Shown: positions 17,448 through 26,368, counted from the stretch's first letter. The stretch is 64,000 nucleotides of DNA from Mesobacillus maritimus (GCF_023715205.1 NZ_JAMBNR010000012.1:62001-126000), one strand, 5' to 3'. The notes: generated by a model not told the origin, from the sequence alone. Numbers and translations: made by a program.

Positions 17448-19274
17448 ATGATGAGAACAAAACGAACGTTTCTTTTACTAATGGCTCTAATTTTAGTCTT
17501 ACCGTCATTTCTAGTACAATCTACTTCAGCTGAAAGCTCGAATAGAGAGGAAGTCCCCCAACAACCGGGGGAATTTTCCTCAAAGGATGAAGTGGTGTAT
17601 GCCACGTTAAGTCCGACGGGAGATCAACAAGAAATCTATGTTGTCAACATTTTCGATGTTGTAAAAGCAGGTAAGGTTGATGATTACGGACCGTATACTA
17701 GTTTAAAGAACCTGACAGACTTATCTGAGATCGTACAAAAGGATGAGAAAGTTCAATTCACGGCACCAAAAGGGAAGTTTTATTATCAAGGGAACATGAA
17801 AAACGAACCCCTGCCATGGGATATCTCCATTTCATATAAACTCAATGGAAAGAGAGTAACCCCAGATGAGTTATTAGGGCAAAACGGGCATGTCGAATTA
17901 AGCATTGCTACGTCTGCCAATGAAGAAATAGATCCTACTTTCTTTGAAAATTATCTATTACAAGTTGCGATTACGCTCGACCCTGAAAAGTTCGAAAATA
18001 TTGGGGCCCCCGATGCGATGGTGGCAAATGCGGGTAAAAATAAGCAAATTACCTTTACGGTCATGCCTGAAAAAGAGGGAGACCTCAGTGTGGAAGCAGA
18101 TGTAAAAGATTTCGAACTAGCAGGAATGGAAATTAGCGCTGTTCCTTCCTCTATGTCCATCGATGCACCAGATATCGGTGAAATGACAGGGGAAATGGAA
18201 TCATTATCAGATGCGATCGGAGACATTCATAACGGTGTTGGCCAGTTAAAGCAAGGAATTTCACAACTGAACCAAGGTGTAGCCGCTCTACGAGATGGTT
18301 CTGCCCAATATCAAAATGGAATGTCTGAAATCAATAAAGCTTCCTCTGAGCTTGTCGCTGCGTCTGGACAGATCAATGATGGAATCGCAACGATCAACAA
18401 CGGACTTCATGACAATATGAATCAACTTGATTTAGGGGACTTTGAAGATCTTCCTATAAGTCTTGCGGACTTAGCAGAGGGACTTAATGCAACGTTGGAT
18501 GGACTTGCATTGTTGCGTGAAAACTATTCATCTGCTTTTAACAACTTAGATGCTGCCATTAAAGCAATTCCCGACTATGAGATTTCTCAAGCACAAATTG
18601 AAGAGTTGTCTAAAAATCTGAGTGAAGAGGATCGTGCTGTGCTGGGTCAATTAATGGAAACCTATGCTAATGCTGCAAAAGCAAAAGAAACGTATAACTC
18701 CGTTAAAGCGAGTTTTGCTGCAGTGGATGCAAGGTTAAAAGAATTGGATGGAGCGATTGCAGAAACTGAGGAAACATTGACTAGTATCTCGAATGCGATT
18801 GCTTCATTTGAAGATATTGATGTAGTTGAGTCAATCTCACAATTACAATCTGGAATGAGTGAGTTTGCGGACAACTACGGGCAATTTCACTCCGGATTAG
18901 TGAGCTACACGAACGGAGTCGGTCAATTATCTAGTTCGTACAATGAGCTGCATTCAGGGATTGAAGAATTGTCTGGAGGTACAAGTGAATTAGAAAATGG
19001 CGCGAGTCAGCTTCACAATGGTACCTTTACGCTATATGACGCAACAAGCAATATTCCGGTTGAAATGCAAGAAGAAATCGATAAATTGATTTCAGAATAC
19101 GATAAATCTGATTTTGAGGCGGTTTCTTTTGTTTCACCTGAAAATGACAAAATAAACTCTGTTCAATTTGTCATCAAAACGGAAAGTATTCAAAAAGATG
19201 AGCAAGACAAAGATGAAGCACCTAAAGAAGAAAAGAAAGGCTTCTGGGCTCGTTTGAAAGATTTGTTTTTTTAG
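17448..19274 (+). CDS. Secreted/surface protein with X-X-X-Leu-X-X-Gly heptad repeats
   Basis: About 608 residues. A signal peptide (KRTFLLLMALILVLPSFLV, cleavage near QSTSA) is followed by a beta-rich domain and then long helical stretches of Leu/Gly heptads (GVGQLKQGISQLNQGVAAL, and again near residues 490-545), ending with a charged tail and GFWARLKDLFF. The same repeats occur in YhgE/Pip proteins. Following a TetR-controlled MMPL pump, it may be an extracytoplasmic partner of that exporter; this is inference. Three in-frame ATGs (17445, 17448, 17451) follow AAAGGAG; 17448 or 17451 have the best spacing. Confidence 0.8.
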   Translation: MMRTKRTFLLLMALILVLPSFLVQSTSAESSNREEVPQQPGEFSSKDEVVYATLSPTGDQQEIYVVNIFDVVKAGKVDDYGPYTSLKNLTDLSEIVQKDEKVQFTAPKGKFYYQGNMKNEPLPWDISISYKLNGKRVTPDELLGQNGHVELSIATSANEEIDPTFFENYLLQVAITLDPEKFENIGAPDAMVANAGKNKQITFTVMPEKEGDLSVEADVKDFELAGMEISAVPSSMSIDAPDIGEMTGEMESLSDAIGDIHNGVGQLKQGISQLNQGVAALRDGSAQYQNGMSEINKASSELVAASGQINDGIATINNGLHDNMNQLDLGDFEDLPISLADLAEGLNATLDGLALLRENYSSAFNNLDAAIKAIPDYEISQAQIEELSKNLSEEDRAVLGQLMETYANAAKAKETYNSVKASFAAVDARLKELDGAIAETEETLTSISNAIASFEDIDVVESISQLQSGMSEFADNYGQFHSGLVSYTNGVGQLSSSYNELHSGIEELSGGTSELENGASQLHNGTFTLYDATSNIPVEMQEEIDKLISEYDKSDFEAVSFVSPENDKINSVQFVIKTESIQKDEQDKDEAPKEEKKGFWARLKDLFF

Positions 19275-19300
19275 AGTACTAAATGGTTAAAGCATAGTTA

Positions 19301-19334
19301 AAGGACCTTCCTTGTATTCGGAAGGTCCTTTTTT
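19301..19334 (+). terminator. Strong terminator
   Basis: AAGGACCTTCC pairs perfectly with GGAAGGTCCTT over an 8-base loop, followed by Ts. Ends the exporter-associated gene. Confidence 0.9.
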
Positions 19335-19362
19335 GTGAAAATCCTTAAAAGGAGGGGCAACG

Positions 19363-19458
19363 ATGGGTTGTTAAGTCATAGATAACAATCCGCATTATGA
19401 TACGTTTTCAAATAAGTTAAATCGATTTTTATCAGCATTAATTGCTTATATAAGATGA
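19363..19458 (+). pseudogene. Possible small gene with in-frame stop at codon 4
   Basis: An AAAGGAGGGG site is followed seven bases later by ATG GGT TGT TAA. The same frame then stays open for 27 codons reading VIDNNPHYDTFSNKLNRFLS and on to a TGA at 19456. A near-perfect ribosome site on a three-codon frame is odd. A nonsense mutation in a 31-residue gene would explain it, but chance cannot be excluded. Confidence 0.3.
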
Positions 19459-19482
19459 AAAGCTATAAGATGAAAAGTATGT

Positions 19483-20868
19483 TTAAGCTTTTTTCAATTG
19501 AAGTGTACTTAGTGGTTTTTCCCATGGTCGACTTTTCCAGCGCCTTAATGCAAGTAGTCCTCGTAACCATTCATCCATTCCTTGAGCTAGCCAAACACCA
19601 AGTAAACCTAACCCAAAGTGAACGCCAAGGATATAACTAAAGACAACGGCAACTCCCCACATAAAAATGACACCAACAATCATTGGAAAGCGAACATCAC
19701 CAGCAGATTTTAATGAGTTCATCAAGACAATGTTCATCGCTCTTCCTGGTTCAATAAAAACAATTGCCCATAAAACTGGAATTCCAACCGCCAAAATGGC
19801 TGGATCTTCAGTAAAGATACTTAATAAAGGTGAACCTATGATTGCGATTGCTAGCGAGATGAGTAGTGAGGTGACAAACGCAATCTTCAATGTACGTAGC
19901 CCACGGTATAATGCTTTATCATACTCTTTCGCCCCTATATACCGTGCAACTAAAAGCTGCGTCCCCATGGCAATTGTTAAAGTAAATAAAAAGCAAAGCA
20001 TGGAGATGTTCATGATGTATACGCGCGCTGCAAGTGAAGCCGCACCGAATGAGACAACCATTCCGGTAATGATCAATTGTGAAAATTGATAGGAAAGACT
20101 TTCGCCTGCTGACGGAATGCCAATCGAAAGAAGTTCCCTGTAATCGTCTTTATTCACTTTAATAATATCATGCAGTTTAAATGAAAGTGACAATCTTCGA
20201 AACAATAAATAGAGCAATAGCAATACGGCAATTCCGCGTGCAAATACAATGGCCCAAGCGACACCAGAAACTCCTGTGATTGGAAGACCAAAGATTCCTG
20301 AAAGCGCCAGAATATTTCCGCAAACACTAATGACATTCATAATCACTGTAACAATCATTGATTCTTTTGTATATCCGTAGCTTCTTAGAATCGCGCTAAG
20401 TGCTAAGGACAGAGATTCAAAGAAAAGAGAAAGTCCACAAATTTTAAGGAAAATTAACCCGTATTCAAAAATCTTTCCTTCAATATTAAATAGTCTAAGA
20501 AAATATTCTCCAAAAAAGAAGATGATTATTGCGACAATAATCCCAAACCAGAAATTCATGCCAAAAGCAGAATGAGCCATTTTTCTTGCGTTTCCTAACT
20601 CGTTTGCTCCTAATTTCTGTCCGATTAAGATCGTTGCACCGATCGAAGTTACGTTAAAAACAATGATAAAAATATTCAATAGCTGATTCGCTACACCGAC
20701 CCCAGCGGCAGCATGATCAGAATAATGACCTAGCATAAAGGTCGCGATAATCCCCATGCTCATATGTAAGGCAAATTCTATAAAAAGCGGCCAAGAAATT
20801 TGAAAAAGAGTGGGTGTTTTATAGTTTGTTGTTTCTTCGCGCAAGCTGATTTCTCCTTTTCCTTCCAA
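19483..20868 (-). CDS. MATE family efflux transporter
   Basis: 461 residues with twelve predicted helices in two related halves, matching the length of NorM/DinF-type MATE exporters. Typical elements are the opening ISWPLFIEFALHM, QKLGANELGNARK in the first half and ARYIGAKEYDKALYRGLR in the second. MATE proteins expel cationic drugs or metabolites using sodium or proton gradients. The start follows AAAAGGAGAAATC. Monocistronic; no regulator adjoins it. Confidence 0.92.
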   Translation of the reverse strand: MEGKGEISLREETTNYKTPTLFQISWPLFIEFALHMSMGIIATFMLGHYSDHAAAGVGVANQLLNIFIIVFNVTSIGATILIGQKLGANELGNARKMAHSAFGMNFWFGIIVAIIIFFFGEYFLRLFNIEGKIFEYGLIFLKICGLSLFFESLSLALSAILRSYGYTKESMIVTVIMNVISVCGNILALSGIFGLPITGVSGVAWAIVFARGIAVLLLLYLLFRRLSLSFKLHDIIKVNKDDYRELLSIGIPSAGESLSYQFSQLIITGMVVSFGAASLAARVYIMNISMLCFLFTLTIAMGTQLLVARYIGAKEYDKALYRGLRTLKIAFVTSLLISLAIAIIGSPLLSIFTEDPAILAVGIPVLWAIVFIEPGRAMNIVLMNSLKSAGDVRFPMIVGVIFMWGVAVVFSYILGVHFGLGLLGVWLAQGMDEWLRGLLALRRWKSRPWEKPLSTLQLKKA

Positions 20869-21079
20869 TTATGATACCAATCTATTGTAATCCTATTTTA
20901 GGAAAAGTAAAGACTATATTTGTGCTTTCCTACTTAGGATTACTCCTGCTATATAGAGTAGAAAAAGGTGACCACAAGAGCATACTTTTTGTGCGTTCAT
21001 CCTAAGTTTGTAGGGCTTTCCCTAAACTAAAGTTACTTCCAGTGAATAAAAAGTGAATTCCTTTCAGTTTATCTCTTAT

Positions 21080-21102
21080 AGCAACAAGTTTGAGAAAGAA
21101 CC
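21080..21102 (+). repeat. Degenerate right end of the dispersed repeat
   Basis: AGCAACAAGTTTGAGAAAGAACC-like end, nearly the same as the right end of copy B at 39522-39546. The left part of the element is not recognisable in 20880-21079. Confidence 0.5.
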
Positions 21103-21121
21103 AATATATATGCATATTTCT

Positions 21122-22384
21122 TTATACCTTCGCAATAGTAAAAAACTTTGTTAACAGCCAAGGTCCGGCAGCGAATCCAAGTGTTAATTGCCATGCTCCT
21201 ATCGCTTGGAGGTTATATTCACGAACAAGTTTCATTTTTGCAGCTATACTTCGAACATCTTCAAACCAAACTTCATGTAATTGATCTTGCTCATCTCGAA
21301 AGCGAAAAAATGGGGACTCTTCTTCTTCGGAATATTGAATCGCCACTTGATAACTTATAGCTCTATCCATTGCGTCTTGGTTTGAGATGGCTGTGGCAAT
21401 GTTTCCTGGTTGGTGTGGGATTGACCAATTATATCCGTACAAAGGAACGCCAATGATGATTTTTTTTCGTGGAACATTATTGATTGCAAATTCTATTGTA
21501 TTTCGAACCTCTGTTATCGGAGCAACAGGACCTGGTTCGCTTCCGGCATGATGCCAATCATAGGCCATGATGAACATATAATTAACAACAGATCCAATTC
21601 CTCCAAAATCATACCCTTTTAACCAGGGAATATCTTCACTTGTTTTGGCTGGGACTGCAACGGTTATTGCATATCCAGCGGGTACTAACCTGTCCCTTAA
21701 TTGGCGTAAAAATCCAGTGTATAGATCTCGATCGGCTTCAGCTACTCTTTCAAAATCAATATTAACCCCACCATATCCTCTTTGATCCACTAGTTGAAAA
21801 ATATTATTCACAAGATTGGTTCTTGCTGTAGGGTTATTTAAAATTACGCTAGTTACCTCAGTACTAAATCCTTCCGGTGTCAAATTCGTAATAGTTGCAA
21901 GAGGTGTTACTCTGTTTTCCCAAGTTGTTTCAATCGCCTCTAAGTCATTTAATTGATTGACAATATCGCCATTTGGGCCAACCCTGTATCGAAATAAGGA
22001 AATGGATGAGGCATAAGGTGCAAAGTCATTAATAATTTTCCGGTCTAGATCAGGACTACGTACTACATAATAGCTCAATGTCCCAGCAAGGTAATTGGAG
22101 ATATCTGGTATCGTCAGTTTCATACCAGGCTGTAATGAATTGGGGCGAGCTGAAGGGTTTGCTGTTCGTAATTGTGCCAAGGAAATAAACGATCTTCTAG
22201 CGATACTGCTTAATGTATCGCCAGGCTGAACGGTATACTCGTACAGTGGGAGGAGCAAGGCAAGGCCAGGTACTATATTCGCCGTTTTTACCCCATTAAC
22301 TGCTCGGATTTGATCAACACTAATCCCATACTTTTTACCAATTGTATATAAGGTGTCACCAGGTTGAACTGTGTGAATAAACAT
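21122..22384 (-). CDS. LysM-GH18 glycoside hydrolase (SleL/YaaH type cortex-lytic enzyme)
   Basis: 420 residues. Two LysM domains (about 2-45 and 48-92, each beginning TVQPGDT) bind peptidoglycan; the rest is a GH18 barrel with the motif GGVNIDFERV, whose Glu is the expected acid, and a YDWHHAGSEPGP loop. The architecture matches SleL/YaaH, N-acetylglucosaminidases acting on cortex fragments during germination. There is no signal peptide, as in SleL, which is deposited in the spore coat. The start is ATG 22384 with GGGGG at a 7-base distance; an in-frame upstream start would add six residues before the first LysM. Confidence 0.9.
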   Translation of the reverse strand: MFIHTVQPGDTLYTIGKKYGISVDQIRAVNGVKTANIVPGLALLLPLYEYTVQPGDTLSSIARRSFISLAQLRTANPSARPNSLQPGMKLTIPDISNYLAGTLSYYVVRSPDLDRKIINDFAPYASSISLFRYRVGPNGDIVNQLNDLEAIETTWENRVTPLATITNLTPEGFSTEVTSVILNNPTARTNLVNNIFQLVDQRGYGGVNIDFERVAEADRDLYTGFLRQLRDRLVPAGYAITVAVPAKTSEDIPWLKGYDFGGIGSVVNYMFIMAYDWHHAGSEPGPVAPITEVRNTIEFAINNVPRKKIIIGVPLYGYNWSIPHQPGNIATAISNQDAMDRAISYQVAIQYSEEEESPFFRFRDEQDQLHEVWFEDVRSIAAKMKLVREYNLQAIGAWQLTLGFAAGPWLLTKFFTIAKV

Positions 22385-22598
22385 GGTTGAACCCCCAGTC
22401 ACTTTTAGTAACTTTGTTCTTTTATCACCATATTACCAGCAAAATCGTTATATGCAGTGTTTTAGAGATTGGTTATAAAACAATCATCTTACTCAATCTG
22501 CTTAACCGGTTATTTAAATGAAGCTAAACAAACTCATTAATAATGACATGACTGTTTTAATAATACTTGGAAGACTATTTTGGGTGGGGGAACGTAAC

Positions 22599-22691
22599 TT
22601 GAAAATCTATGTAGGGGGAAAGAAAAGGGCCTATAAAAAAACAAATTCCATGCACATTCTCTTACTCTCATCATATAGTAGCTTCTGGTGA
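22599..22691 (+). CDS. Possible 30-residue peptide
   Basis: TTG start with GGGTGGGGGAA upstream, giving a basic then hydrophobic peptide (MKIYVGGKKRAYKKTNSMHI and ten more residues). Only the ribosome site and frame support it. The remaining DNA between 22385 and 22718 holds an imperfect 10-base-pair hairpin (about 22659-22700). Confidence 0.3.
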   Translation: MKIYVGGKKRAYKKTNSMHILLLSSYSSFW

Positions 22692-22718
22692 GAGAATTGG
22701 ATGGAAGGAAGATGCAAA

Positions 22719-22853
22719 ATGAAGGATATTAGAATTATTTCGATTGCAAATGAAAAGAAAGAAGTGGAAACAGGATTTAAGGTCATTGAAGTTAATGTCT
22801 CAAATTCTAGTGACCGATTATATGCCGTATGTACACCGGTGAAGGTAAAATAA
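22719..22853 (+). CDS. Small hypothetical protein, 44 residues
   Basis: ATG 22719 follows GGAAGGAAG at about ten bases. The 44-residue product starts MKDIRIISIANEKKEVETGF and ends VCTPVKVK. It is compact and mixed polar/beta-like, with no transmembrane segment. An in-frame ATG at 22701 would add six residues but has a poorer site. Function unknown. The codon pattern looks coding (few rare codons, clear third-position bias). Confidence 0.55.
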   Translation: MKDIRIISIANEKKEVETGFKVIEVNVSNSSDRLYAVCTPVKVK

Positions 22854-22907
22854 ACTTACAACTGGTTTGGCAAATAGTAGGCTCTGATCTACATTATTAA
22901 TCAAGCA

Positions 22908-23150
22908 TTACCTTTGAAATTGTGAAAACCATACAGATCGATAAAAACTCGTCCGTTGATTTTTGTTTTTATACGTACGAAACGAGTGGCAAGTGGAATC
23001 TTGAGGAGTATGGTAGAGGTTAGTGATAAAGGATTCTAAACGAACTTTTGTCATAAAGTAATAGATACTATTGGTTTCTAATACAGGAATTTCGGTCACT
23101 TTTATTTTCTGCCCGACTACATTGCGAAATTCAATACTTTTATATAACAA
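22908..23150 (-). CDS. Small hypothetical protein, 80 residues
   Basis: Starts at TTG 23150. The product has a beta-like N-terminus (EFRNVVGQKIKVTEIPVLE) and a basic, Ser/Phe/Trp-rich C-terminus (SFRTYKNKNQRTSFYRSVWF). Composition and regular residue pattern suggest a real protein, perhaps with a nucleic-acid or membrane contact, but I do not recognise the family. The site upstream (AAAGAG) is moderate. It is downstream of nspC on the same strand, separated by the terminator at 23241-23288. Confidence 0.5.
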   Translation of the reverse strand: MLYKSIEFRNVVGQKIKVTEIPVLETNSIYYFMTKVRLESFITNLYHTPQDSTCHSFRTYKNKNQRTSFYRSVWFSQFQR

Positions 23151-23240
23151 GCGATCAACTCTTTTTTCATTTCTTTTTATTATAACAATAACATTCTTAT
23201 TAATTATGAATCATATGAAAATTTTTTTATTTTATTTTAA

Positions 23241-23288
23241 CACTATGAAAAACCCAGATTCATAGGAGAACCTGGGTTTTTCATAGTG
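23241..23288 (-). terminator. Terminator after carboxynorspermidine decarboxylase gene
   Basis: A perfect 17-base inverted repeat (CACTATGAAAAACCCAG / CTGGGTTTTTCATAGTG, arms 23241-23257 and 23272-23288), with runs of T within the arm as read on the reverse strand. Confidence 0.88.
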
Positions 23289-23293
23289 GATAA

Positions 23294-24421
23294 TTAAGCT
23301 AACCTCATTTTAAAATCTTGATAGCCAAATTCACGAATCACCTGACAATCTCCATCTTGCTTTTTCACAGCAATCGCAGGCAATGCCATCCCATTAAATG
23401 TAGTAGTTTTGACCATTGTGTAGATGGCCATGTCGCCAAATACGAGACGATCGCCACTTTTTAATGGTTGATCAAAAGAGTAATCGCCGATGACGTCACC
23501 TGTTAAACAAGTTTGGCCGCCTAGACGGTACGTATAAGGTTTTTCACCTGCTTCACCTGAGCCAAAAAGGGGAGGGCGATAAGGCATTTCCAATACATCT
23601 GGCATATGACAAGTAGCCGATGTATCAAGGATCGCAATCTCCATTCCATTTTGCACAGTATCAAGCACGGATGTAACCAAATATCCTGCGTTTAGTGCAA
23701 CGGCTTCACCAGGCTCTAGATAAACTTCGAGACCATATTTGTCTTGCATTCTTTTAATGCAGGCTTCAAGTCTGGCAATATCATAATCTTCTCTTGTGAT
23801 ATGATGACCACCGCCGAAATTGATCCACTTCATTTGCGGTAGCCATTTGCCAAACTTTTCTTCAACGGCATTCAAAGTTGTTTCTAAATCATCCGAGTTC
23901 TGCTGACAAAGAGTATGGAAATGTAACCCGTCCACACCATCAAGCATGTCAGGATGAAACTGGTCCGCTGTGACACCAAAACGAGATCCTGGCGTACATG
24001 GATCATATATTTCATGACCTTCTTGGGTAGAACACTCAGGGTTGATGCGCAAGCCCACGCTGCTGCCAGCTTGAATGGCTTTTTCCTTGAATTTTTCCAA
24101 CTGTGAAAAAGAATTAAAGATAATATGATCACAAATGGAAACAATTTCATCAATCTCGTCTTCGCGATAGGCGGGGGCAAAGACATGGTTTTCTTTGCCC
24201 ATTTCCTCGTAACCTAGACGTGCCTCATACAAACCGCTTGCAGTCGTACCGCTTAAATATTCCCCAATAAGTGGATACATGGTGGTCATTGAAAAGGCTT
24301 TTTGTGCTAATACAATCTTGCAGCCAGTGCGATCAATAACACCCTTTAATATTTTTAAATTTCTTTCAATGAGGCTTTCATCAACAACAAAACTAGGGGT
24401 TGGTAGTTCTTCAAACCGCAT
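23294..24421 (-). CDS. nspC: Carboxynorspermidine/carboxyspermidine decarboxylase
   Basis: 375 residues of the alanine-racemase-fold PLP decarboxylases. Lys41 in VLAQKAFSM is the expected PLP lysine; HFHTLCQQN and WINFGGGHHIT are family motifs, and the C-terminal SATCHMPDVLEMPYRPP contains the catalytic Cys segment. It decarboxylates carboxynorspermidine or carboxyspermidine to the polyamine. The gene begins one base after the stop of the partner dehydrogenase, so the pair forms a complete aspartate-semialdehyde-dependent route that needs no SAM decarboxylase. Whether norspermidine or spermidine is made depends on the diamine supplied. Confidence 0.93.
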   Translation of the reverse strand: MRFEELPTPSFVVDESLIERNLKILKGVIDRTGCKIVLAQKAFSMTTMYPLIGEYLSGTTASGLYEARLGYEEMGKENHVFAPAYREDEIDEIVSICDHIIFNSFSQLEKFKEKAIQAGSSVGLRINPECSTQEGHEIYDPCTPGSRFGVTADQFHPDMLDGVDGLHFHTLCQQNSDDLETTLNAVEEKFGKWLPQMKWINFGGGHHITREDYDIARLEACIKRMQDKYGLEVYLEPGEAVALNAGYLVTSVLDTVQNGMEIAILDTSATCHMPDVLEMPYRPPLFGSGEAGEKPYTYRLGGQTCLTGDVIGDYSFDQPLKSGDRLVFGDMAIYTMVKTTTFNGMALPAIAVKKQDGDCQVIREFGYQDFKMRLA

Positions 24422-24422
24422 T

Positions 24423-25661
24423 TTACTTAACGAGCTCCGGCTCTTTCACTTTAATTGGTTCGTTGTCGACTAGTTCTGGATTATGATCTTCTTGCCATGG
24501 AAGGCCCCATTTATTTAATTCTTCCATGAATGGATCTGGATCGAATTCTTCGATATTGTATACCCCAGGCTTATTCCATTTACCAGTCATAATCATGGCA
24601 GCACCAATCATCGCTGGTACACCAGTTGTGTAGGAAACCGCTTGAGAACCAACTTCACGATAGCATGCTTCATGGTCACAAATATTGTATACATAATAAG
24701 TTTTGTCTTTGCCGTCTTTCTTTCCTTTGAAAATACAGCCGATGTTTGTTTTCCCTTTTGTACGTGGTCCAAGTGAAGCAGGATCTGGAAGTACGGCTTT
24801 CAAGAACTGAAGCGGAATGATTTGTTGACCTTCGAATTCAATTGGTTCAATAGAAGTCATCCCGACATTCTCAAGCGCTCTTAAGTGAGTAAGGTAACTT
24901 TCGCCGAATGTCATGAAGAAACGAATGCGCTTGATTCCAGGAATGTTGACTGCAAGAGACTCAAGCTCTTCATGATAAAGCAAGTACATGTCTTTTTCAC
25001 CGACTTCTGGGAAGTCATACACGCGCTTGATTTCCATTGGCTTTGTTTCAACCCACTCACCATTTTCCCAATATCTTCCGTTTGCGGAGACTTCACGAAT
25101 ATTGATTTCAGGGTTGAAGTTGGTTGCGAATGGATAGCCATGATCTCCAGCATTACAGTCAAGGATGTCAATGTATTCAATTTCATCAAAATGATGTTTT
25201 AGGGCATAAGCAGAAAATACACCTGTAACACCTGGATCAAAACCGCTACCTAAAAGGGCTGTAATGCCAGCCTTTTCAAAGCGCTCGCGGTAATCCCACT
25301 GCCATTTGTATTCAAATTTTGCTGTATCTTCAGGTTCGTAGTTCGCTGTGTCCATGTAGTGAGTTTTTGTTGCTAGGCAAGCATCCATGATTGTTAAGTC
25401 TTGATATGGTAATGCCAAATTCATCACGATATCTGGCTTAACTTCTTCAATCAACGCAATAAGCTCATCTACATTGTTTGCATCTACTTGTGCAGTTGTG
25501 ATTTTCGTTTTGCCACCATCTAATTTCGCTTTTAGATCATCACATTTTGATTTAGTCCGACTCGCGATACAGATTTCTTCAAATACCTCGCTATTTTGTA
25601 CGCATTTGTGGATGGCGACAGAAGCGACTCCACCGCAACCGATAATAAGTGCTTTTCCCAT
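24423..25661 (-). CDS. Carboxynorspermidine synthase (saccharopine dehydrogenase family)
   Basis: 412 residues. GCGGVASVAIHKC at the N-terminus is the NAD(P)-binding loop, followed by SRTKSKCDDL and the saccharopine-dehydrogenase catalytic domain (LLGSGFDPGVTGVFSAYALKHHFD, then DCNAGDHGYPFATNFNPEIN). It condenses a diamine with L-aspartate beta-semialdehyde and reduces the imine, making carboxy(nor)spermidine for the NspC enzyme encoded directly after it. RBS AGGA at 25671-25674. Upstream lies a 700-base gap with a terminator and strong secondary structure, so attenuation or riboregulation is likely but unproven. Confidence 0.92.
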   Translation of the reverse strand: MGKALIIGCGGVASVAIHKCVQNSEVFEEICIASRTKSKCDDLKAKLDGGKTKITTAQVDANNVDELIALIEEVKPDIVMNLALPYQDLTIMDACLATKTHYMDTANYEPEDTAKFEYKWQWDYRERFEKAGITALLGSGFDPGVTGVFSAYALKHHFDEIEYIDILDCNAGDHGYPFATNFNPEINIREVSANGRYWENGEWVETKPMEIKRVYDFPEVGEKDMYLLYHEELESLAVNIPGIKRIRFFMTFGESYLTHLRALENVGMTSIEPIEFEGQQIIPLQFLKAVLPDPASLGPRTKGKTNIGCIFKGKKDGKDKTYYVYNICDHEACYREVGSQAVSYTTGVPAMIGAAMIMTGKWNKPGVYNIEEFDPDPFMEELNKWGLPWQEDHNPELVDNEPIKVKEPELVK

Positions 25662-25770
25662 TGTGCAAACTCCTAACTAAATAGATTTTTAGACAAACAG
25701 AAGTGCATAACATCGAACTAGCTGACATCAACTTTAGGTGTTTTTACAAACCCCCAATGCTTTTTTGACA

Positions 25771-25819
25771 ATTAAAAAAGCAAGTGCAAAACACGCATTT
25801 TCGCGCACAGCACTTGCTT
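25771..25819 (-). terminator. Terminator in the leader of the carboxynorspermidine operon
   Basis: On the reverse strand AAGCAAGTGC (from 25819) pairs perfectly with GCACTTGCTT, closing a 22-base loop, and is followed by TTTTTAATT. It lies about 110 bases before the synthase start and downstream of a candidate promoter at 25936-25963. It would either end a separate small RNA or attenuate the operon. Confidence 0.75.
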
Positions 25820-25935
25820 AAAGATTAAGGTTCCTATTAAAAAGCTAAAAAATACGATAAAAATCCCGTATATATGTAACTATCAAGTTAAAAAGACAGC
25901 ATGATAGAAAGCTCTTTAATATTCAAACAAAAATC

Positions 25936-25963
25936 ATTATAGGACTCAGAGTCTATATAGCAA
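25936..25963 (-). promoter_or_regulatory. Candidate promoter with palindromic spacer
   Basis: Reverse-strand TTGCTA (25963-25958), 16-base spacer, TATAAT (25941-25936). The spacer holds the palindrome GACTC-T-GAGTC, a plausible operator. It would make a leader of about 270 bases with the terminator at 25771-25819 inside it. Confidence 0.4.
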
Positions 25964-26006
25964 ATAATTACTTTTAGTACTCTTATTGACCGTTTCACAA
26001 GTTGAT

Positions 26007-26277
26007 GTGCATATGCACTGGTTGTAAAGTAACCAACTTATAAAATTTGAGCTTTTAACTCAATCAATAAGGCAAACTAAGTTGCCAATCGGCATTTGAC
26101 CCGGCTGTCCGTATGGCCTTAACTTCGTACGAAGTGGTCAAAATTATCTGCTTGGAAAGACTCAAGTTTTTGAACATAACAGCTTTCCAAAAATAATGCT
26201 TCTTAAGATTATCACAAATTCTCAAAATATCAATAGAAATAAAAGAAAAAATTTGTTGTTAGCAACCAACTTTATAA
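26007..26277 (-). promoter_or_regulatory. Highly structured region upstream of polyamine operon
   Basis: Stems seen: palindrome GTGCATATGCAC (26007-26018); TTGAG/CTCAA (26047-26063); GGCAA/TTGCC (26071-26086), which competes with TGCC/GGCA (26083-26094); TTTGACC (26095-26101) with GGTCAAA (26136-26142), enclosing the 14-base palindrome ACTTCGTACGAAGT (26122-26135); and TTGGAAAG (26152-26159) with CTTTCCAA (26183-26190). Near-identical AACCAACTT(T)ATAA blocks flank it at 26031-26043 and 26264-26277. It fits no riboswitch class I can recall. The strand is assumed from the operon. Confidence 0.4.
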
Positions 26278-26368
26278 CCACTCTATTCTTGGGTCTTTAT
26301 TGGAGTTGGCATTGTAAAGGGAAAGCAGGTTTTTTAGGTTTATATAATGGGGTGAACATCCAGTTAAA

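Noticed and set aside
26047-26190. c-di-GMP type I riboswitch
   Set aside because: The GGCAAAC and GCCGGGT-like strings occur, but on different strands and without the GACGCAAAGCC core.
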